A DNA stretch of 64,000 nucleotides from Sulfurovum zhangzhouensis (GCF_030347965.1 NZ_JAQIBD010000001.1:496001-560000), one strand, 5' to 3'; positions 29,305 through 39,765 are shown, numbered from the stretch's first letter. Translations and numbers: made by a program. Notes: a model not told the origin generated them from the letters alone.

Positions 29305-29646
29305 TTATTTTGTATTTCTTTCATAAAAGATATAGGAAGTCGAGTAATCAGAAAATTCAAAATAAACCTTCTGTTCTCCCGGATCTTTTTGAAGATTAAA
29401 ATTGACATCATCAATTCCGTATCCATAACGATAAGGTCTCATTTTACTGTCATTCGTCCCATATGCCGTGGAAAGTTTATCGATTTTGATAAAGCGATGT
29501 ACCAGCTTGTCTCCAGCATAAACATCAAGTACTCCATTTGTTCCTGTCCAATTCTGCAAAGAACGGCTCAAAGAGTTTTGAGTCTCCTGTGTACAACTAA
29601 CCAAAAAGAGTGAAAGCAGTGCAAAAAAAATTAATTTCAATTTCAT
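29305..29646 (-). CDS. Small lipoprotein of unknown function
   Basis: 113 residues from the ATG at 29646, chosen because AGGAG lies 9 bases upstream and the result has a clean lipoprotein signal (KLKLIFFALLSLFLVSC). The frame is open to 29700 inside the preceding gene. The mature part (about 95 residues) has a Tyr-rich strand pattern (YRYGYGIDD, YFEFSDYSTSYIFYE). Probably exported and anchored in a membrane; no family is recognised. Confidence 0.72.
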   Translation of the reverse strand: MKLKLIFFALLSLFLVSCTQETQNSLSRSLQNWTGTNGVLDVYAGDKLVHRFIKIDKLSTAYGTNDSKMRPYRYGYGIDDVNFNLQKDPGEQKVYFEFSDYSTSYIFYERNTK

Positions 29647-29680
29647 TATCTCATTCTCCTTTTTAGTTATTTTAACATCT

Positions 29681-30370
29681 TTACGCTGTCGGCATTCCAA
29701 ATTTCTGAGTGATCAATTCGCCTTCGCCGTTAAAGTAAAGGTAATAAAGCTTATCTTTTACAACAGGCAATCCTGCAAGATATCTGAGTGCAAGATTTGC
29801 CTGTAGGGATGCTATATGCATAACGATCGGTGCAGCTATACCTCCCGGCTTATGGTCAGAAAGGTTAAAGACTTGAAAGCTTGATGCTTCAAAGAAACAG
29901 ACTTGACCGTTAAACTCTTCTACACTGGCATAGATCCAAGGTGTTTCATTTTCTTTGGCAAACTTGTCAATTTGACCTCTTGTGGGAAGGTTATCCGTTG
30001 CATCCAGGATCAGATCATATCCATTTCCCATACCTGTAAACTCTTCAAAGTTCATTTCAAAAGCTACGGCTTTGACAAAAGGATTTTTTTTCTCGATGAG
30101 TTGGGCTACTGATCTGGCCTTATTCTTCCCTTCGTCCTCAAGTGTAAATGCAATTTGCCGGTGAATATTATGATCAGAAACCGTATCAAAATCCACCATA
30201 TGTATCTCACCGATGCCTGAAGTACCAAGGGCCATTGCCAGGCTGCACCCAAGTCCTCCCGAACCTATAATCGCGATCTTTTTTTTCTGGAGGTTCTGCT
30301 GTACGTTTGAGCCCCATAGCTGAATCTGACGATTGAAATACTCTTCTTGCGTTACCATCCCTTGTATCAT
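29681..30370 (-). CDS. ThiF/MoeB/HesA-family E1-like adenylating protein
   Basis: 229 residues. The ATP-binding loop is IIGSGGLGCSLA, with the family arginine in NIHRQIAF and Asp in LDATDN. Family members adenylate the C-terminal Gly of ubiquitin-like sulfur carriers (ThiS, MoaD). It lacks the zinc CXXC pairs of full MoeB/ThiF, and no ThiS or MoaD gene is nearby, so the partner is unknown. It overlaps the upstream nitrilase-fold gene (ATGA). Confidence 0.83.
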   Translation of the reverse strand: MIQGMVTQEEYFNRQIQLWGSNVQQNLQKKKIAIIGSGGLGCSLAMALGTSGIGEIHMVDFDTVSDHNIHRQIAFTLEDEGKNKARSVAQLIEKKNPFVKAVAFEMNFEEFTGMGNGYDLILDATDNLPTRGQIDKFAKENETPWIYASVEEFNGQVCFFEASSFQVFNLSDHKPGGIAAPIVMHIASLQANLALRYLAGLPVVKDKLYYLYFNGEGELITQKFGMPTA

Positions 30371-31176
30371 ATCCGTCCTTTCAATTCTTTCTCAAATTCC
30401 CATGCTTTTCGATGTTCTGTTACTTCAACTTTATCTATGACTTCAACCAGCATAGACTCTTTGTCTTCAAGCATCATCTCAACTTCACCTTCAGGATTTA
30501 CAAGCATAGTATCACCGTAAAATCTCCACTTTACGTCATCATCCTGATACTCTCCCAAACGATTAGCTCTTAATATAAAACAGCCATGTAAAAAAGCTTT
30601 GGTTTTTATGATCTCTCTCCAGCGGTTATGAGAACCGAAGGTTGAAGCAGTCGGTAAAAGTACAAGATCTACTTTTTTATCTGTCACTTTTTGCCAAAAG
30701 TAATCAAAGTGAAGCTCAAAACCGGCCATGACCATCACTTTGAACCCTTTAATTGAAAAACTCATCGGTGGTTCAAGTTGATCGGTTGTATTGTTGGCAA
30801 AAAACTTCTTTTCATTCCAGTGAGCATATGGAAGCAATATCTGCTGTTCATAGTAGCTGATACTTTTAGGTGTGACCTTTGCTATGGTTTTATGAAACCC
30901 ATCCTTTTTGGTCAGAATGATCGGTGCGATAAAAGTAATGTCATATTTTTTAGCCAGTTGTTTTAAAAGTTCTGTATGTTTACGAGTCTGCTCTTTGAGC
31001 ATTGCTTTTGACATCTTCTCAAACTCTTTAAAAAAGTGATTAAGAACATATTCTCCAAGCAGCATCACATCTGCTTTTCGTTGGTGTGCTTGTTTGAGAT
31101 AAAACTCCAACCTTGTTGCATTCATGCCAAGTGTAGGTAGTTGGAGTGCAGCTACTACAAGTTGTTTACTCATCAC
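30367..31176 (-). CDS. Nitrilase/carbon-nitrogen hydrolase-fold protein, catalytic residues altered
   Basis: 269 residues with the family fold and order of blocks. The catalytic glutamate is kept (MLLGEYVLNHFF), but the lysine position reads YYEQQILLP (Gln) and the cysteine position reads MAGFELHFDYFW (Gly), judged by eye against the usual Y-R-K and I-C-x-E blocks. It is therefore probably not a working amidase and may be a binding or regulatory protein. It lies between xseB and the ThiF-like gene with overlaps on both sides; a similar cluster occurs, as I recall, in Helicobacter. Confidence 0.8.
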   Translation of the reverse strand: MMSKQLVVAALQLPTLGMNATRLEFYLKQAHQRKADVMLLGEYVLNHFFKEFEKMSKAMLKEQTRKHTELLKQLAKKYDITFIAPIILTKKDGFHKTIAKVTPKSISYYEQQILLPYAHWNEKKFFANNTTDQLEPPMSFSIKGFKVMVMAGFELHFDYFWQKVTDKKVDLVLLPTASTFGSHNRWREIIKTKAFLHGCFILRANRLGEYQDDDVKWRFYGDTMLVNPEGEVEMMLEDKESMLVEVIDKVEVTEHRKAWEFEKELKGRI

Positions 31177-31372
31177 TCACATCTTGATTGGACTGTTCAA
31201 TTACTGAGACTTTAATCTTTGCCTCTTCGATCAGCTTTTGTGCCTCTTTGATCGTAGTAAGCCCTTCTTCATACAGTTTGACGGACTCTTCCAATGTGAT
31301 ATCAGGCTTCATAAGCTTTTCAAGCAATGTTTTGGAATACTCTAACTTCTCTTCAAAAGTTTCATTTTTCAT
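31166..31372 (-). CDS. xseB: Exodeoxyribonuclease VII small subunit
   Basis: 68 residues in two helices: TFEEKLEYSKTLLEKLMKPDITLEESVKLYEEG is the XseB pattern. It joins the large subunit XseA (not in this window) to degrade single-stranded DNA. ATGA overlap with metX; the last 11 bases overlap the nitrilase-fold gene. Confidence 0.9.
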   Translation of the reverse strand: MKNETFEEKLEYSKTLLEKLMKPDITLEESVKLYEEGLTTIKEAQKLIEEAKIKVSVIEQSNQDVSDE

Positions 31373-32463
31373 GACAAGACTCTCCTTATATCCTCTTCAA
31401 ACTTATCTAGCTCTACCAAGAAAGCATCATGCCCATAGTCACTTTCTACCTCTTTATAGCTGAATGGCTGACCGTTTCTTTCCATCATCTTTGCGATATG
31501 TTCCATTTCGCATGGGAAGAAGAGGTAGTCTGTTCCAAAGCTGATCAAGTGAACTTTTGCTTTGATACGGGAAATTGCATCATGCAGGGAGTCGTACCCT
31601 CTGCTAAGATTGAACGTATTGATCGCTTTAACGATATAAAGATAACTGAGAGGATCAAACATTCGTGAAAAGTTTGCAGTGTTATATTCCATATAACGCT
31701 CTACTTCATACCGGCCAAAGAGTTCAAATAGTCCATCATTATTCACATAGTTACGTCCGAACTTCTTATCCATTGTCTCCGGTGACAAATACGAAATGTG
31801 CCCTGCAATACGGCCGATGGCTAACCCGTCAAGCCCTTCTTCTTTAAAAGCGCCTCTCTCATAATTCCCATGCTCAAATCTAGGGTCTTTACGGATAGCT
31901 TCCATGGCTACTTTGTTAAATGCAATCGTCCATGGGCGGGTTGCGTAGGTTGCGGCAAGAGAAATGATCTCATCTGCAAAATTCGGATAATCTACGGCAA
32001 ACTGAAGCGCCTGCATGCCACCCATTGATCCGCCTATAATTGCACGCACATGATAAATACCAAGATGTGAAAGCAACTGCATCTGTGCACGTACCATGTC
32101 CTTGATCGTTACTACAGGGAATTTAAGACGGTATGGTTCATGACTTGGATAGTTGTCGCTCATCGGTCCGGTGCTTCCGAAACATGATCCGATCGTATTA
32201 CTGCAGACTACAAAATATTTAGTCGTATCGACTGCTTTACCATCACCGATCAGACCATCCCACCATCCTGCTTTTCTATCGCCTTCATAAACACCTGCGG
32301 CATGGTGAGATCCACTCAGCGCATGACAAACCAAAACTACATTAGACCTATCTTCATTGAGCTCTCCATACGTCTCATAGGCGATCTCATAAGGTTCCAA
32401 GATACGTCCGCTTTCAAGATAGAGGGGGCTGCTAAAATGTGCGATTTTTGTTTCGATTTTCAT
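31369..32463 (-). CDS. metX: Homoserine O-acyltransferase MetX
   Basis: 364 residues, alpha/beta hydrolase fold. Oxyanion segment NVVLVCHALSGSHHAAG, nucleophile GGSMGGMQALQ (about residue 150), and the late Asp/His in FGTDYLFFPC and YGHDAFLVE. It acylates homoserine for direct sulfhydrylation; the next gene upstream (metY) would use the product. Acetyl and succinyl specificity cannot be told apart by eye. Confidence 0.92.
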   Translation of the reverse strand: MKIETKIAHFSSPLYLESGRILEPYEIAYETYGELNEDRSNVVLVCHALSGSHHAAGVYEGDRKAGWWDGLIGDGKAVDTTKYFVVCSNTIGSCFGSTGPMSDNYPSHEPYRLKFPVVTIKDMVRAQMQLLSHLGIYHVRAIIGGSMGGMQALQFAVDYPNFADEIISLAATYATRPWTIAFNKVAMEAIRKDPRFEHGNYERGAFKEEGLDGLAIGRIAGHISYLSPETMDKKFGRNYVNNDGLFELFGRYEVERYMEYNTANFSRMFDPLSYLYIVKAINTFNLSRGYDSLHDAISRIKAKVHLISFGTDYLFFPCEMEHIAKMMERNGQPFSYKEVESDYGHDAFLVELDKFEEDIRRVLS

Positions 32464-32496
32464 TGACTGCTTTTTACCGGATTTATTATTAGCGCT

Positions 32497-32502
32497 ATTT
32501 TA
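32497..32502 (-). promoter_or_regulatory. Candidate metX promoter -10 box
   Basis: On the minus strand GATAAAATAGCGC lies 34 bases upstream of metX, the same TAAAAT-AGCGC arrangement as before atpF'. No -35 box is evident. Confidence 0.4.
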
Positions 32503-32510
32503 TCGTATTT

Positions 32511-32541
32511 TACTTTTATTAAAGTGGGCAGATCAGCCCAC
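32511..32541 (-). terminator. Terminator after metY
   Basis: On the minus strand GTGGGC and GCCCAC arms (32524-32529, 32536-32541) enclose a six-base loop, followed by TTTAATAAAA. It lies 25 bases past the metY stop and separates metY from metX. Confidence 0.75.
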
Positions 32542-32565
32542 AGTTTTGTTATAGAGTCGTAGATC

Positions 32566-33825
32566 TTACCCAAGTGCCGCTGTTAGATCATCTATCAGGT
32601 CTTGTGTATCTTCAAGACCGATTGAGAGTCTTACTAGTCCACCCGGAACACCTGCTTCAATAAGTTCTTGTGCTGAAAGCTGCTGGTGTGTAGTAGATGC
32701 AGGATGGGTAATGATAGACTTGCTATCACCGATATTAACTACAAGTGAAAAGATTTTTGTAGAATCTGCAATTTTCTGAGCTGTTGCTTTATCCTCTACT
32801 TCAAATGACAACAATCCACTATGTCCGCCCTTGAAATAGTTCTGCCCCATGACATAGTTATGATCTGATTCAAGACCCGGATAATTTACTTTCTTAACCT
32901 TAGGATGCGCTTCAAGGAATTTCGCAATAGCCAATGCAGAATCCGAATGCTGTCTCATACGTAGTGGGAGTGTCTCAAGTCCCTGAATATAAAGCCAAGA
33001 GTTAAACGGACTTGGTGCTGCACCAAGATCACGTAGCAATGCAAGTCTCACTCTTAGGGTAAATAGCGGTAACGGCAAATCAGAATAGATAAGCCCGTGA
33101 TAACTTTCATCAGGTTCATTGAAGTGGTAGTAACGCGGATTATCTTTGATCTTTTCTACAAGGTTTTCTCTCTCTACGATGACGCCGCCTATCGCAAGCC
33201 CTTGTCCTGTGGTATATTTACTTGCTGAGTGTACTACGATATCACATCCAAGTTGCAGTGGGTTACAAAGTATTGGAGTAGCAACAGTGTTGTCTACACA
33301 TGTCAAAATATCGTGCTTGTTTGCAATCTCAGTGATAGCATCAAAGTCCGCTACATCAATACTTGGGTTTGTGATACTTTCAAATAAGACCAGTTTTGTT
33401 CTTGCATCAATCAGCTCTTCAATTTCACTAGGATTTTGTACATTAAAGTAGCGCGTCTCGATCCCGAATCTTTTGATCGTATGTCCTGTAAGTGTCGTTG
33501 TACCACCATATACCTGTTTTGCTACGATGATATTATCACCGGCTTCAGCAACATTGGCAATTGCATAAAATATCGCTGCCATACCTGATGCTGTACCAAT
33601 TGCAGCCGCTCCACCTTCAAGCGCAGCAAAACGTTTTTCAAATACATCTGTTGTCGGATTCATCAACCTTGTATAGATATTTCCAAGTTCTTTCAACTCA
33701 AAAAGATTCGCTGCATGTTCTGTATCTCTAAACTCATAGGCTGTACTTTGGTAGATAGGTACTGCCATAGTACTTTGTGCATCTTTCTCATATCCTGCAT
33801 GGATTGCCAAGGTTTGTTGATTCAT
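32566..33825 (-). CDS. metY: O-acetylhomoserine sulfhydrylase (MetY type)
   Basis: 419 residues, PLP-dependent Cys/Met metabolism family. The PLP lysine is in HSASKYTTGQG (about residue 205), with AALEGGAAAIGTASGMAA and the late PASTTHQQL block. It uses sulfide and O-acylhomoserine to make homocysteine. The adjacent metX supports this over methionine gamma-lyase. It has its own terminator. Confidence 0.92.
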   Translation of the reverse strand: MNQQTLAIHAGYEKDAQSTMAVPIYQSTAYEFRDTEHAANLFELKELGNIYTRLMNPTTDVFEKRFAALEGGAAAIGTASGMAAIFYAIANVAEAGDNIIVAKQVYGGTTTLTGHTIKRFGIETRYFNVQNPSEIEELIDARTKLVLFESITNPSIDVADFDAITEIANKHDILTCVDNTVATPILCNPLQLGCDIVVHSASKYTTGQGLAIGGVIVERENLVEKIKDNPRYYHFNEPDESYHGLIYSDLPLPLFTLRVRLALLRDLGAAPSPFNSWLYIQGLETLPLRMRQHSDSALAIAKFLEAHPKVKKVNYPGLESDHNYVMGQNYFKGGHSGLLSFEVEDKATAQKIADSTKIFSLVVNIGDSKSIITHPASTTHQQLSAQELIEAGVPGGLVRLSIGLEDTQDLIDDLTAALG

Positions 33826-33932
33826 TAGAGTTCCTTATCTGATAATATTAAGTCAATTATAGCTTTTGAATGCTTGTAGTGAAGAGAATTTTGCAGTTTT
33901 TTTATGAATTTAAAATCTATATATAATGAAAA

Positions 33933-33969
33933 GAAAAAATAAATATCCAAAGTAATACTTTGGATATTT
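33933..33969 (-). terminator. Terminator after guaB
   Basis: A 14-base perfect inverted repeat (33941-33954 and 33956-33969) with one central base starts 5 bases past the guaB stop and is followed on the minus strand by ATTTTTTC. A clear intrinsic terminator. Confidence 0.8.
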
Positions 33970-33974
33970 TATAC

Positions 33975-35420
33975 TTATGAAAAATAGTTTGGAGACTCTT
34001 TAGTGATCGTTACATCATGTACATGTGACTCTTTGAGTCCAGCACTTGTGATCTCAACAAATTCTGCTTTTTCCCAGAATGTTTTGACATCTTTTGAACC
34101 ACAGTAACCCATAGAAGATCTTAAACCTCCTACCATCTGGTGGATTACATCAGCAATTCTACCTCTATAAGGTACACGTCCTTCAATCCCTTCTGGAACA
34201 AGTTTGTCTGCTGCCGTACCTTCTTGGAAGTATCTATCAGTACTTCCTTTAGTCATTGCACCGATACTTCCCATACCTCTATACTCTTTGAACTGTCTAC
34301 CGTTAAAGAGGATCATCTCACCCGGTGCTTCATAAGTACCTGCTAAAGCTGAACCAAGCATTACTGAACTTGCACCTACTGCCAATGCCTTAGCCACGTC
34401 ACCTGAATACTTGATACCACCGTCTGCTACTACAGGTACACCCATAGCATTTGCTACTTGCGCTACTTCATCGATTGCAGACATTTGAGGCACACCTACA
34501 CCTGCAACAATACGAGTCGTACAGATTGAACCAGGCCCGATACCTACTTTTACTGCATCTGCTCCCGCTTCGATCAAGTCTTTTGCAGCTGCACCTGTAG
34601 CAATATTCCCTGCAATCACATCTACATCAAGCTCTGCTTTGATCATTTTTAGCGTATCAATAATACCTTGTGAATGACCATGTGCCGAGTCAAGTACGAT
34701 CACATCTGCACCAGCCTCTACCAATGCTTTGGCACGATCCAATTGCCCTACACCAATTGCCGCACCTACTCTAAGACGTCCGTGCTCATCCTTATTTGCA
34801 TTTGGAAACTTCTCACGCTTTTCAATATCTTTGATCGTAACAAGCCCTTGAAGTACACCATTATCATCAACAAGTGGAAGCTTCTCAACTTTATGTTCTT
34901 GAAGCATTTTTGCCGCTTCATCAAGTGTCGTACCTACTTTTGCAGTGATCAGTGGTGCAGGAGTCATCACATCAGAAACCTTTTGAGTCATATCTGTGAT
35001 AAAACGCATATCTCGGTTTGTAATGATACCGATAAGCTTCATCTCTGCATCTACAACAGGAACACCGGAGATTCTGTATTCAGCCATCAATGCATCCGCA
35101 TCTGCCACACTTCTATCAGGAGCAATATAAATAGGATCAATAATAATACCACTCTCAGATTTTTTTACCTTAGTAACCTGTTTTGCCTGAGATTCGATAT
35201 CCATGTTTTTGTGGATAATACCGATCCCTCCAAGGTGTGCCATCGCGATCGCTGCTCTATACTCTGTTACTGTATCCATTGCTGCAGATACGATTGGTGT
35301 ATTGAGTGTTACACGCTTAGTAAGATTTGTTTTGATACTTACCTCTTTTGGAAGAACTGTAGAGTGTTGCGGGACTAGTAGTACGTCTTCAAACGTAAGT
35401 GCTCTTTTTTTGATGTTCAT
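33975..35420 (-). CDS. guaB: Inosine-5'-monophosphate dehydrogenase
   Basis: 481 residues. Oxidises IMP to XMP, the committed step to GMP. The catalytic loop is [15 protein letters not shown] (Cys at about residue 300). A CBS pair is inserted at about 95-200 ([21 protein letters not shown]), and the flap has MGSIGAM. 17 bases separate it from gatA, so the two may be co-transcribed. Confidence 0.96.
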   Translation of the reverse strand: MNIKKRALTFEDVLLVPQHSTVLPKEVSIKTNLTKRVTLNTPIVSAAMDTVTEYRAAIAMAHLGGIGIIHKNMDIESQAKQVTKVKKSESGIIIDPIYIAPDRSVADADALMAEYRISGVPVVDAEMKLIGIITNRDMRFITDMTQKVSDVMTPAPLITAKVGTTLDEAAKMLQEHKVEKLPLVDDNGVLQGLVTIKDIEKREKFPNANKDEHGRLRVGAAIGVGQLDRAKALVEAGADVIVLDSAHGHSQGIIDTLKMIKAELDVDVIAGNIATGAAAKDLIEAGADAVKVGIGPGSICTTRIVAGVGVPQMSAIDEVAQVANAMGVPVVADGGIKYSGDVAKALAVGASSVMLGSALAGTYEAPGEMILFNGRQFKEYRGMGSIGAMTKGSTDRYFQEGTAADKLVPEGIEGRVPYRGRIADVIHQMVGGLRSSMGYCGSKDVKTFWEKAEFVEITSAGLKESHVHDVTITKESPNYFS

Positions 35421-35437
35421 TATATTGTGATCCTTTC

Positions 35438-36781
35438 TTATTTTTGGTAATTTACGGCTCTTTCCATACTTAGAGCACCGTCGAACAGAGTTTTTTCATC
35501 AAATTTTTTAGCGATAAGCTGTAAGCCAACCGGCATACCCTCATCATTTTTAGCTACAGGAAGTGAAATAGCAGGAAGACCTGCAAGGTTGATCGCGATC
35601 GTATACATATCACTCTTATACATCTCTAGCGGATCTTCATTTGCCCCAATCTTTGGCGCTACAGAAGGTGCAACAGGAGAAAGGATAAGATCACACTCAT
35701 CAAAGATCGCATTGAACTCATCTTGAATAAGGTGTCTTACTTTCTGTGCTTTGAGATAATAAGCATCATAGAACCCTGATGAAAGTACGAAGTTTCCAAG
35801 AAGGATACGACGTTTCACTTCTTCACCGAAACCTTCACTTCTTGTATTAAAGAATAGTTCTTCAGTGGTATTTGACTCAGCTCTGGCTCCGTATCTTACA
35901 CCGTCAAATCTTGCCAAGTTTGTTGCTGCTTCTGCTGTTGCAAGAATATAATAAGTAGCAATGTCATACTTTGTATTCTGCATATTTTTATGTACAACAG
36001 TATGCCCTGCTGCTTCCAGAGATTTTACAGTATCTGCATAGGCTTTCTGAACATCTTCATCTGCTTCAGAAATATAATTGTCTATCACTGCGATAGTTAA
36101 TTTTCTATCCGGATCCATATTGTTTGCAATATCCTCGATCTCAAAGTCTGCTGAAGTTGAGTCCTTCTCATCGTGTCCTTTGATCGCATCATACAAAATA
36201 GCAGCATCTTCCACATTTTGTGTGATCGGTCCGATCTGATCAAGGCTTGAAGCATATGCTGCAAGACCGTAGCGGCTTACACGACCATAAGTCGGTTTCA
36301 TCCCAACCACACCGCAATATGCTGCAGGCTGACGGATCGATCCACCCGTATCTGAACCAAGTGCAGCAATAGCGATACCTGCTGCAACGGCTGCAGCTGA
36401 TCCACCCGAACTACCTCCCGGTACTCTGCTTGTGTCATGCGGGTTTTTAGTGATACCGTAAAATGAACTTTCAGTTGTTGAACCCATTGCAAACTCATCC
36501 ATGTTGGCTCTACCAAATGCCATCATTCCCTTTGATTTCAGATTTTTGATCGCAGTTGCTTCATAAGGAGCAATATACCCTTGAAGAATCTTTGATGCTG
36601 ACGTAACAGACCACCCTTTTACTTGAATATTATCTTTGATCAAGATAGGTACACCTTCACCTGAGCTTTCAAATCCTACATAAGCATTGATATCTGATGC
36701 TTTTGCTTTTTCTTCAAGCTCAGCTCTGAGTTGGGCTAACTCTTCTTTGGATTTAGTTAATGCTTCTTTTAATGTGATCAC
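35438..36781 (-). CDS. gatA: Asp/Glu-tRNA amidotransferase subunit A
   Basis: 447 residues. The Ser-Ser-Lys amidase triad is visible: lysine in [10 protein letters not shown], and the serines in [13 protein letters not shown] and [12 protein letters not shown]. With GatB and GatC it converts Glu-tRNA-Gln and Asp-tRNA-Asn; neither partner is in the window. The start is GTG (36781). 10 bases follow the small membrane protein gene. Confidence 0.94.
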   Translation of the reverse strand: MITLKEALTKSKEELAQLRAELEEKAKASDINAYVGFESSGEGVPILIKDNIQVKGWSVTSASKILQGYIAPYEATAIKNLKSKGMMAFGRANMDEFAMGSTTESSFYGITKNPHDTSRVPGGSSGGSAAAVAAGIAIAALGSDTGGSIRQPAAYCGVVGMKPTYGRVSRYGLAAYASSLDQIGPITQNVEDAAILYDAIKGHDEKDSTSADFEIEDIANNMDPDRKLTIAVIDNYISEADEDVQKAYADTVKSLEAAGHTVVHKNMQNTKYDIATYYILATAEAATNLARFDGVRYGARAESNTTEELFFNTRSEGFGEEVKRRILLGNFVLSSGFYDAYYLKAQKVRHLIQDEFNAIFDECDLILSPVAPSVAPKIGANEDPLEMYKSDMYTIAINLAGLPAISLPVAKNDEGMPVGLQLIAKKFDEKTLFDGALSMERAVNYQK

Positions 36782-36791
36782 TCTTTCTTCC

Positions 36792-36914
36792 TTACTTTCC
36801 TAGTTTCTTCTTATAATACGCTACGATACCTAAACCTACAGCTACCAATACAAAAATAATAGCGATCGATCCAATGATCACTTCATTTGGTACAGGCTGG
36901 CTTAGATCGAACAT
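36792..36914 (-). CDS. 40-residue single-span membrane protein
   Basis: The frame begins with an ATG that overlaps the ileS stop (TAATG), with GAGGT 11 bases upstream, and ends 10 bases before gatA. The protein has a short acidic start ([11 protein letters not shown]), one hydrophobic span (about residues 12-34) and a basic end (YYKKKLGK), which predicts an N-out/C-in topology. Tight packing between ileS and gatA and a clean translated composition argue that it is real. Function unknown. Confidence 0.7.
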   Translation of the reverse strand: MFDLSQPVPNEVIIGSIAIIFVLVAVGLGIVAYYKKKLGK

Positions 36915-39673
36915 TAGCTTACTACCTCAGCACATCTTGCACAAACTTCCTCTTCGCTTGCTGATACAAACTTCCAACATCTAGGACATTTACACGCAGT
37001 AGCTTTATGAATACTATATGTTTTACCATCTACTTCAAAGCTAGCTAACTTCTCACCTTCACTACTAGACTTCACTGCCGATACCACAAACCAGTCTTCC
37101 ATATCTTTTTCACTGTTAAAGCCTTCGATATCTCCAACCAGTTCAAGCTCCAATGTTGCTTTGATAAGCTTCTCTTTTCTGAGTTTATCTACCTCTTCAT
37201 AGAATCCTTCTCTAATATCCATAAGGGATGAAAGATCAAACGGTACTTCCACCACCGGCAGATCCTCGTACACGAGATCAAAGATACTTTCCATATCTCC
37301 CTTAAAGATCTTAGGCGCATACTCCAAGATCTCATCAGTTGTATAGGTCAGTACCGGAGCTACAAGACCTAACATTGACTTAGCGATCAATGCCATTGCC
37401 GATTGTGCTGCTCTTCTTGTTGTACTATTTTTTGCATCACAATAGAGTCTGTCTTTACAGATATCCATATAGATACCTGAAAGTTCATTTGTAAGGAAGT
37501 GGTTAAGTATTGCAAATCCTTTTAAGAAGTCATTTGCTTCAAAAGAGGCTTTGATCGAAGCAAATACTTCACCTGCTTTAGCAAGGATCCATTTATCCAA
37601 CTCTCCATACGACTCAACCGGCACGATTGCATCCAGGTCATCGACGTTTGCAAGCAAGAACCTGAAGGTATTACGTATCTTTCTATACTGCTCCGCTGTC
37701 TGCTTCAAGATATTATCCGAGATCTTCAGATCTGATTGATAATCAGAAAGTGCTACCCAAAGTCTGAGGATCTCTGAACCGTACTCTTTTACCACCTTGT
37801 CCGGAGCTACAACGTTCCCCTTCGACTTAGACATCTTTTCACCCTTCTCATCCACGGTAAATCCGTGAGTGATAAGTGTCTTATATGGTGACTTTCCTTG
37901 AACCGCTGCAGAAAGAAGCAGTGAAGACTGGAACCAACCTCTATGCTGATCACTTCCTTCTATATAGAGAGATGCTGGATACTCTCCTGCATCATAGTTA
38001 CCGCTTTTGATCACAGAATTCCATGTAGAACCACTATCAAACCATACATCAAGAATGTCATTGATCTTCACTAGATCATCAGGATTATATTTGCTTCCTT
38101 CTGGCAATAGCTCAGAAATACTCATCTCATACCAAGCATCTGCACCTTTTTCATCAAAGAACGATGCGATATGTTCAAGTACATCTTCATCAAGGATCAC
38201 CTCTTTAGTACTCTTACTTCTAAAGAATGCGATCGGTACACCCCAGCTTCTTTGTCGGGAGATACACCAGTCAGGACGTCCTTCGATCATCGGCTTAAGT
38301 CTGTTCTTCGCTGAAGCAGGGAAGAAAGCCACATCTTCGATCGCATCAAGTGCTGTTTGACGAAGTGATTTATCTTCACCTTTTGCCGTATCGTCTACAG
38401 AGATAAACCATTGGTTCGTTGCTCTATAGATCAAAGGTTTTTTCGTTCTCCAACAGTGTGGATAAGAGTGAACGAATTTACTTTGTTTTAGTAGGTTCTC
38501 ACCAAGTAGTTCAAGGATCGGCTCATTCGCTTTGAAGATATGCATTCCAACAAACTCCTGAGGGTTTGGAAGAAGATGGAGACCTACCACAGATTCATCA
38601 TAGCATCCTCTTTCATCCACAGGCATCACGACATCAAGACCATATTTAAGTCCTACTCTATAGTCATCTTCACCATGCCCCGGAGCAGTATGTACACACC
38701 CTGTACCGCCATCCATTGTTACGTGATCACCAAGAACGATTTTTGAACTACGTCCATTAAGCGGATTGATCGCCAAAAGTCCTTCCATCTCCTTAGCAGC
38801 GATCTTTCTACTAGCATGTCCGCTTACTACTCCCTCTTCGATCATAGCATCATATCTGGCTTCGGCTATGATATGTCCATCTTCTGTAAGTACATACATC
38901 TCTTCAGGGTTGATCGCGATACCTGTGTTTGCAGGCAGTGTCCAAGGGGTGGTTGTCCAGATCACAGGACCTGCTTTACCCTCAACTCCGATCTTCTCTT
39001 TAGCTGCATCACTGAGTTCAAAATGTACGTAGATAGAGTAATCTTCTTTATTTTCATACTCTACCTCTGCATCTGCAAGTGCTGTCTGTGCAGCCCATGA
39101 CCAGAAGATCGGTTTATGACGCTCAACCAGAAGCCCTCTCTTTGCTACTTCGCAAAGCGTTCTGTAGATGTTTGCCTCAAATTTGAAGTCCATTGTTACA
39201 TACGGGTTATCCCAGTCAGCAATACATCCTAAAGATTTAAATCCCTCTCTTTGGATATCGACAAACTTTGCTGCATGCTCACGACAAAGCTCTCTGAACT
39301 TCTCTGTCGGCATTGCCTCTTTTTTCTCTTTACCGAGTTTTTCTTCGACTTTCTGCTCAATTGGCAGCCCATGACAGTCCCAGCCTGGAGTCATACGTAC
39401 TGCTTTACCCTGAAAGTAATTATATTTGAGAATGATATCTTTGAGTATTTTGTTAAGTGCATGTCCGATATGGATATCACCATTTGCATACGGAGGACCG
39501 TCATGCAAAGTGAACATTTCAGCACCGGCACGTTTTGCTTTCATCTGCTCATAAATACCGGCATCAAACCAGGCACTATATTTTTGTGGCTCATTATTTG
39601 GGAGATTTCCACGCATCGGGAAGTCTGTTTTCGGAAGGAGTAACGTCTCTTTAAAATCCATCTGTGATAACAC
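36914..39673 (-). CDS. ileS: Isoleucyl-tRNA synthetase
   Basis: 919 residues. Class I signature HIGH in [10 protein letters not shown] (about residue 67) and KMSKS in EKMSKSKGN (about residue 605), an editing domain between them ([13 protein letters not shown]), and a C-terminal zinc ribbon CPRCWKF...CARC. Charges tRNA-Ile. First gene of an ileS - small protein - gatA - guaB run. Confidence 0.96.
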   Translation of the reverse strand: MLSQMDFKETLLLPKTDFPMRGNLPNNEPQKYSAWFDAGIYEQMKAKRAGAEMFTLHDGPPYANGDIHIGHALNKILKDIILKYNYFQGKAVRMTPGWDCHGLPIEQKVEEKLGKEKKEAMPTEKFRELCREHAAKFVDIQREGFKSLGCIADWDNPYVTMDFKFEANIYRTLCEVAKRGLLVERHKPIFWSWAAQTALADAEVEYENKEDYSIYVHFELSDAAKEKIGVEGKAGPVIWTTTPWTLPANTGIAINPEEMYVLTEDGHIIAEARYDAMIEEGVVSGHASRKIAAKEMEGLLAINPLNGRSSKIVLGDHVTMDGGTGCVHTAPGHGEDDYRVGLKYGLDVVMPVDERGCYDESVVGLHLLPNPQEFVGMHIFKANEPILELLGENLLKQSKFVHSYPHCWRTKKPLIYRATNQWFISVDDTAKGEDKSLRQTALDAIEDVAFFPASAKNRLKPMIEGRPDWCISRQRSWGVPIAFFRSKSTKEVILDEDVLEHIASFFDEKGADAWYEMSISELLPEGSKYNPDDLVKINDILDVWFDSGSTWNSVIKSGNYDAGEYPASLYIEGSDQHRGWFQSSLLLSAAVQGKSPYKTLITHGFTVDEKGEKMSKSKGNVVAPDKVVKEYGSEILRLWVALSDYQSDLKISDNILKQTAEQYRKIRNTFRFLLANVDDLDAIVPVESYGELDKWILAKAGEVFASIKASFEANDFLKGFAILNHFLTNELSGIYMDICKDRLYCDAKNSTTRRAAQSAMALIAKSMLGLVAPVLTYTTDEILEYAPKIFKGDMESIFDLVYEDLPVVEVPFDLSSLMDIREGFYEEVDKLRKEKLIKATLELELVGDIEGFNSEKDMEDWFVVSAVKSSSEGEKLASFEVDGKTYSIHKATACKCPRCWKFVSASEEEVCARCAEVVS

Positions 39674-39679
39674 CTTAAT

Positions 39680-39715
39680 GAGGTCTAGCCTCGTGATAAT
39701 TATCTCGTGATTGTA
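39680..39715 (-). promoter_or_regulatory. ileS promoter and leader with repeated ATCACGAG
   Basis: On the minus strand TTTGGGTACAATCACGA supplies a -10 box (39710-39715). The octamer ATCACGAG occurs twice, 14 bases apart (39704-39711 and 39690-39697), flanking the palindrome GATAATTATC (39695-39704). A small stem GAGG-CCTC follows (39680-39692). It looks like a promoter with an operator or leader structure. Confidence 0.5.
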
Positions 39716-39765
39716 CCCAAAAATCCATTAAACCCACCCATAGACTGCTATAGCGATATCTATGC

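Noticed and set aside
32464-32565. A SAM or methionine riboswitch between metY and metX
   Set aside because: Only a simple terminator hairpin and a -10 box are present; no multi-helix aptamer is visible.
34674-35378. A 234-codon open frame on the plus strand
   Set aside because: It lies wholly opposite guaB, whose motifs are certain, and its translation is Cys/His/Ile-rich as expected of an antisense shadow.
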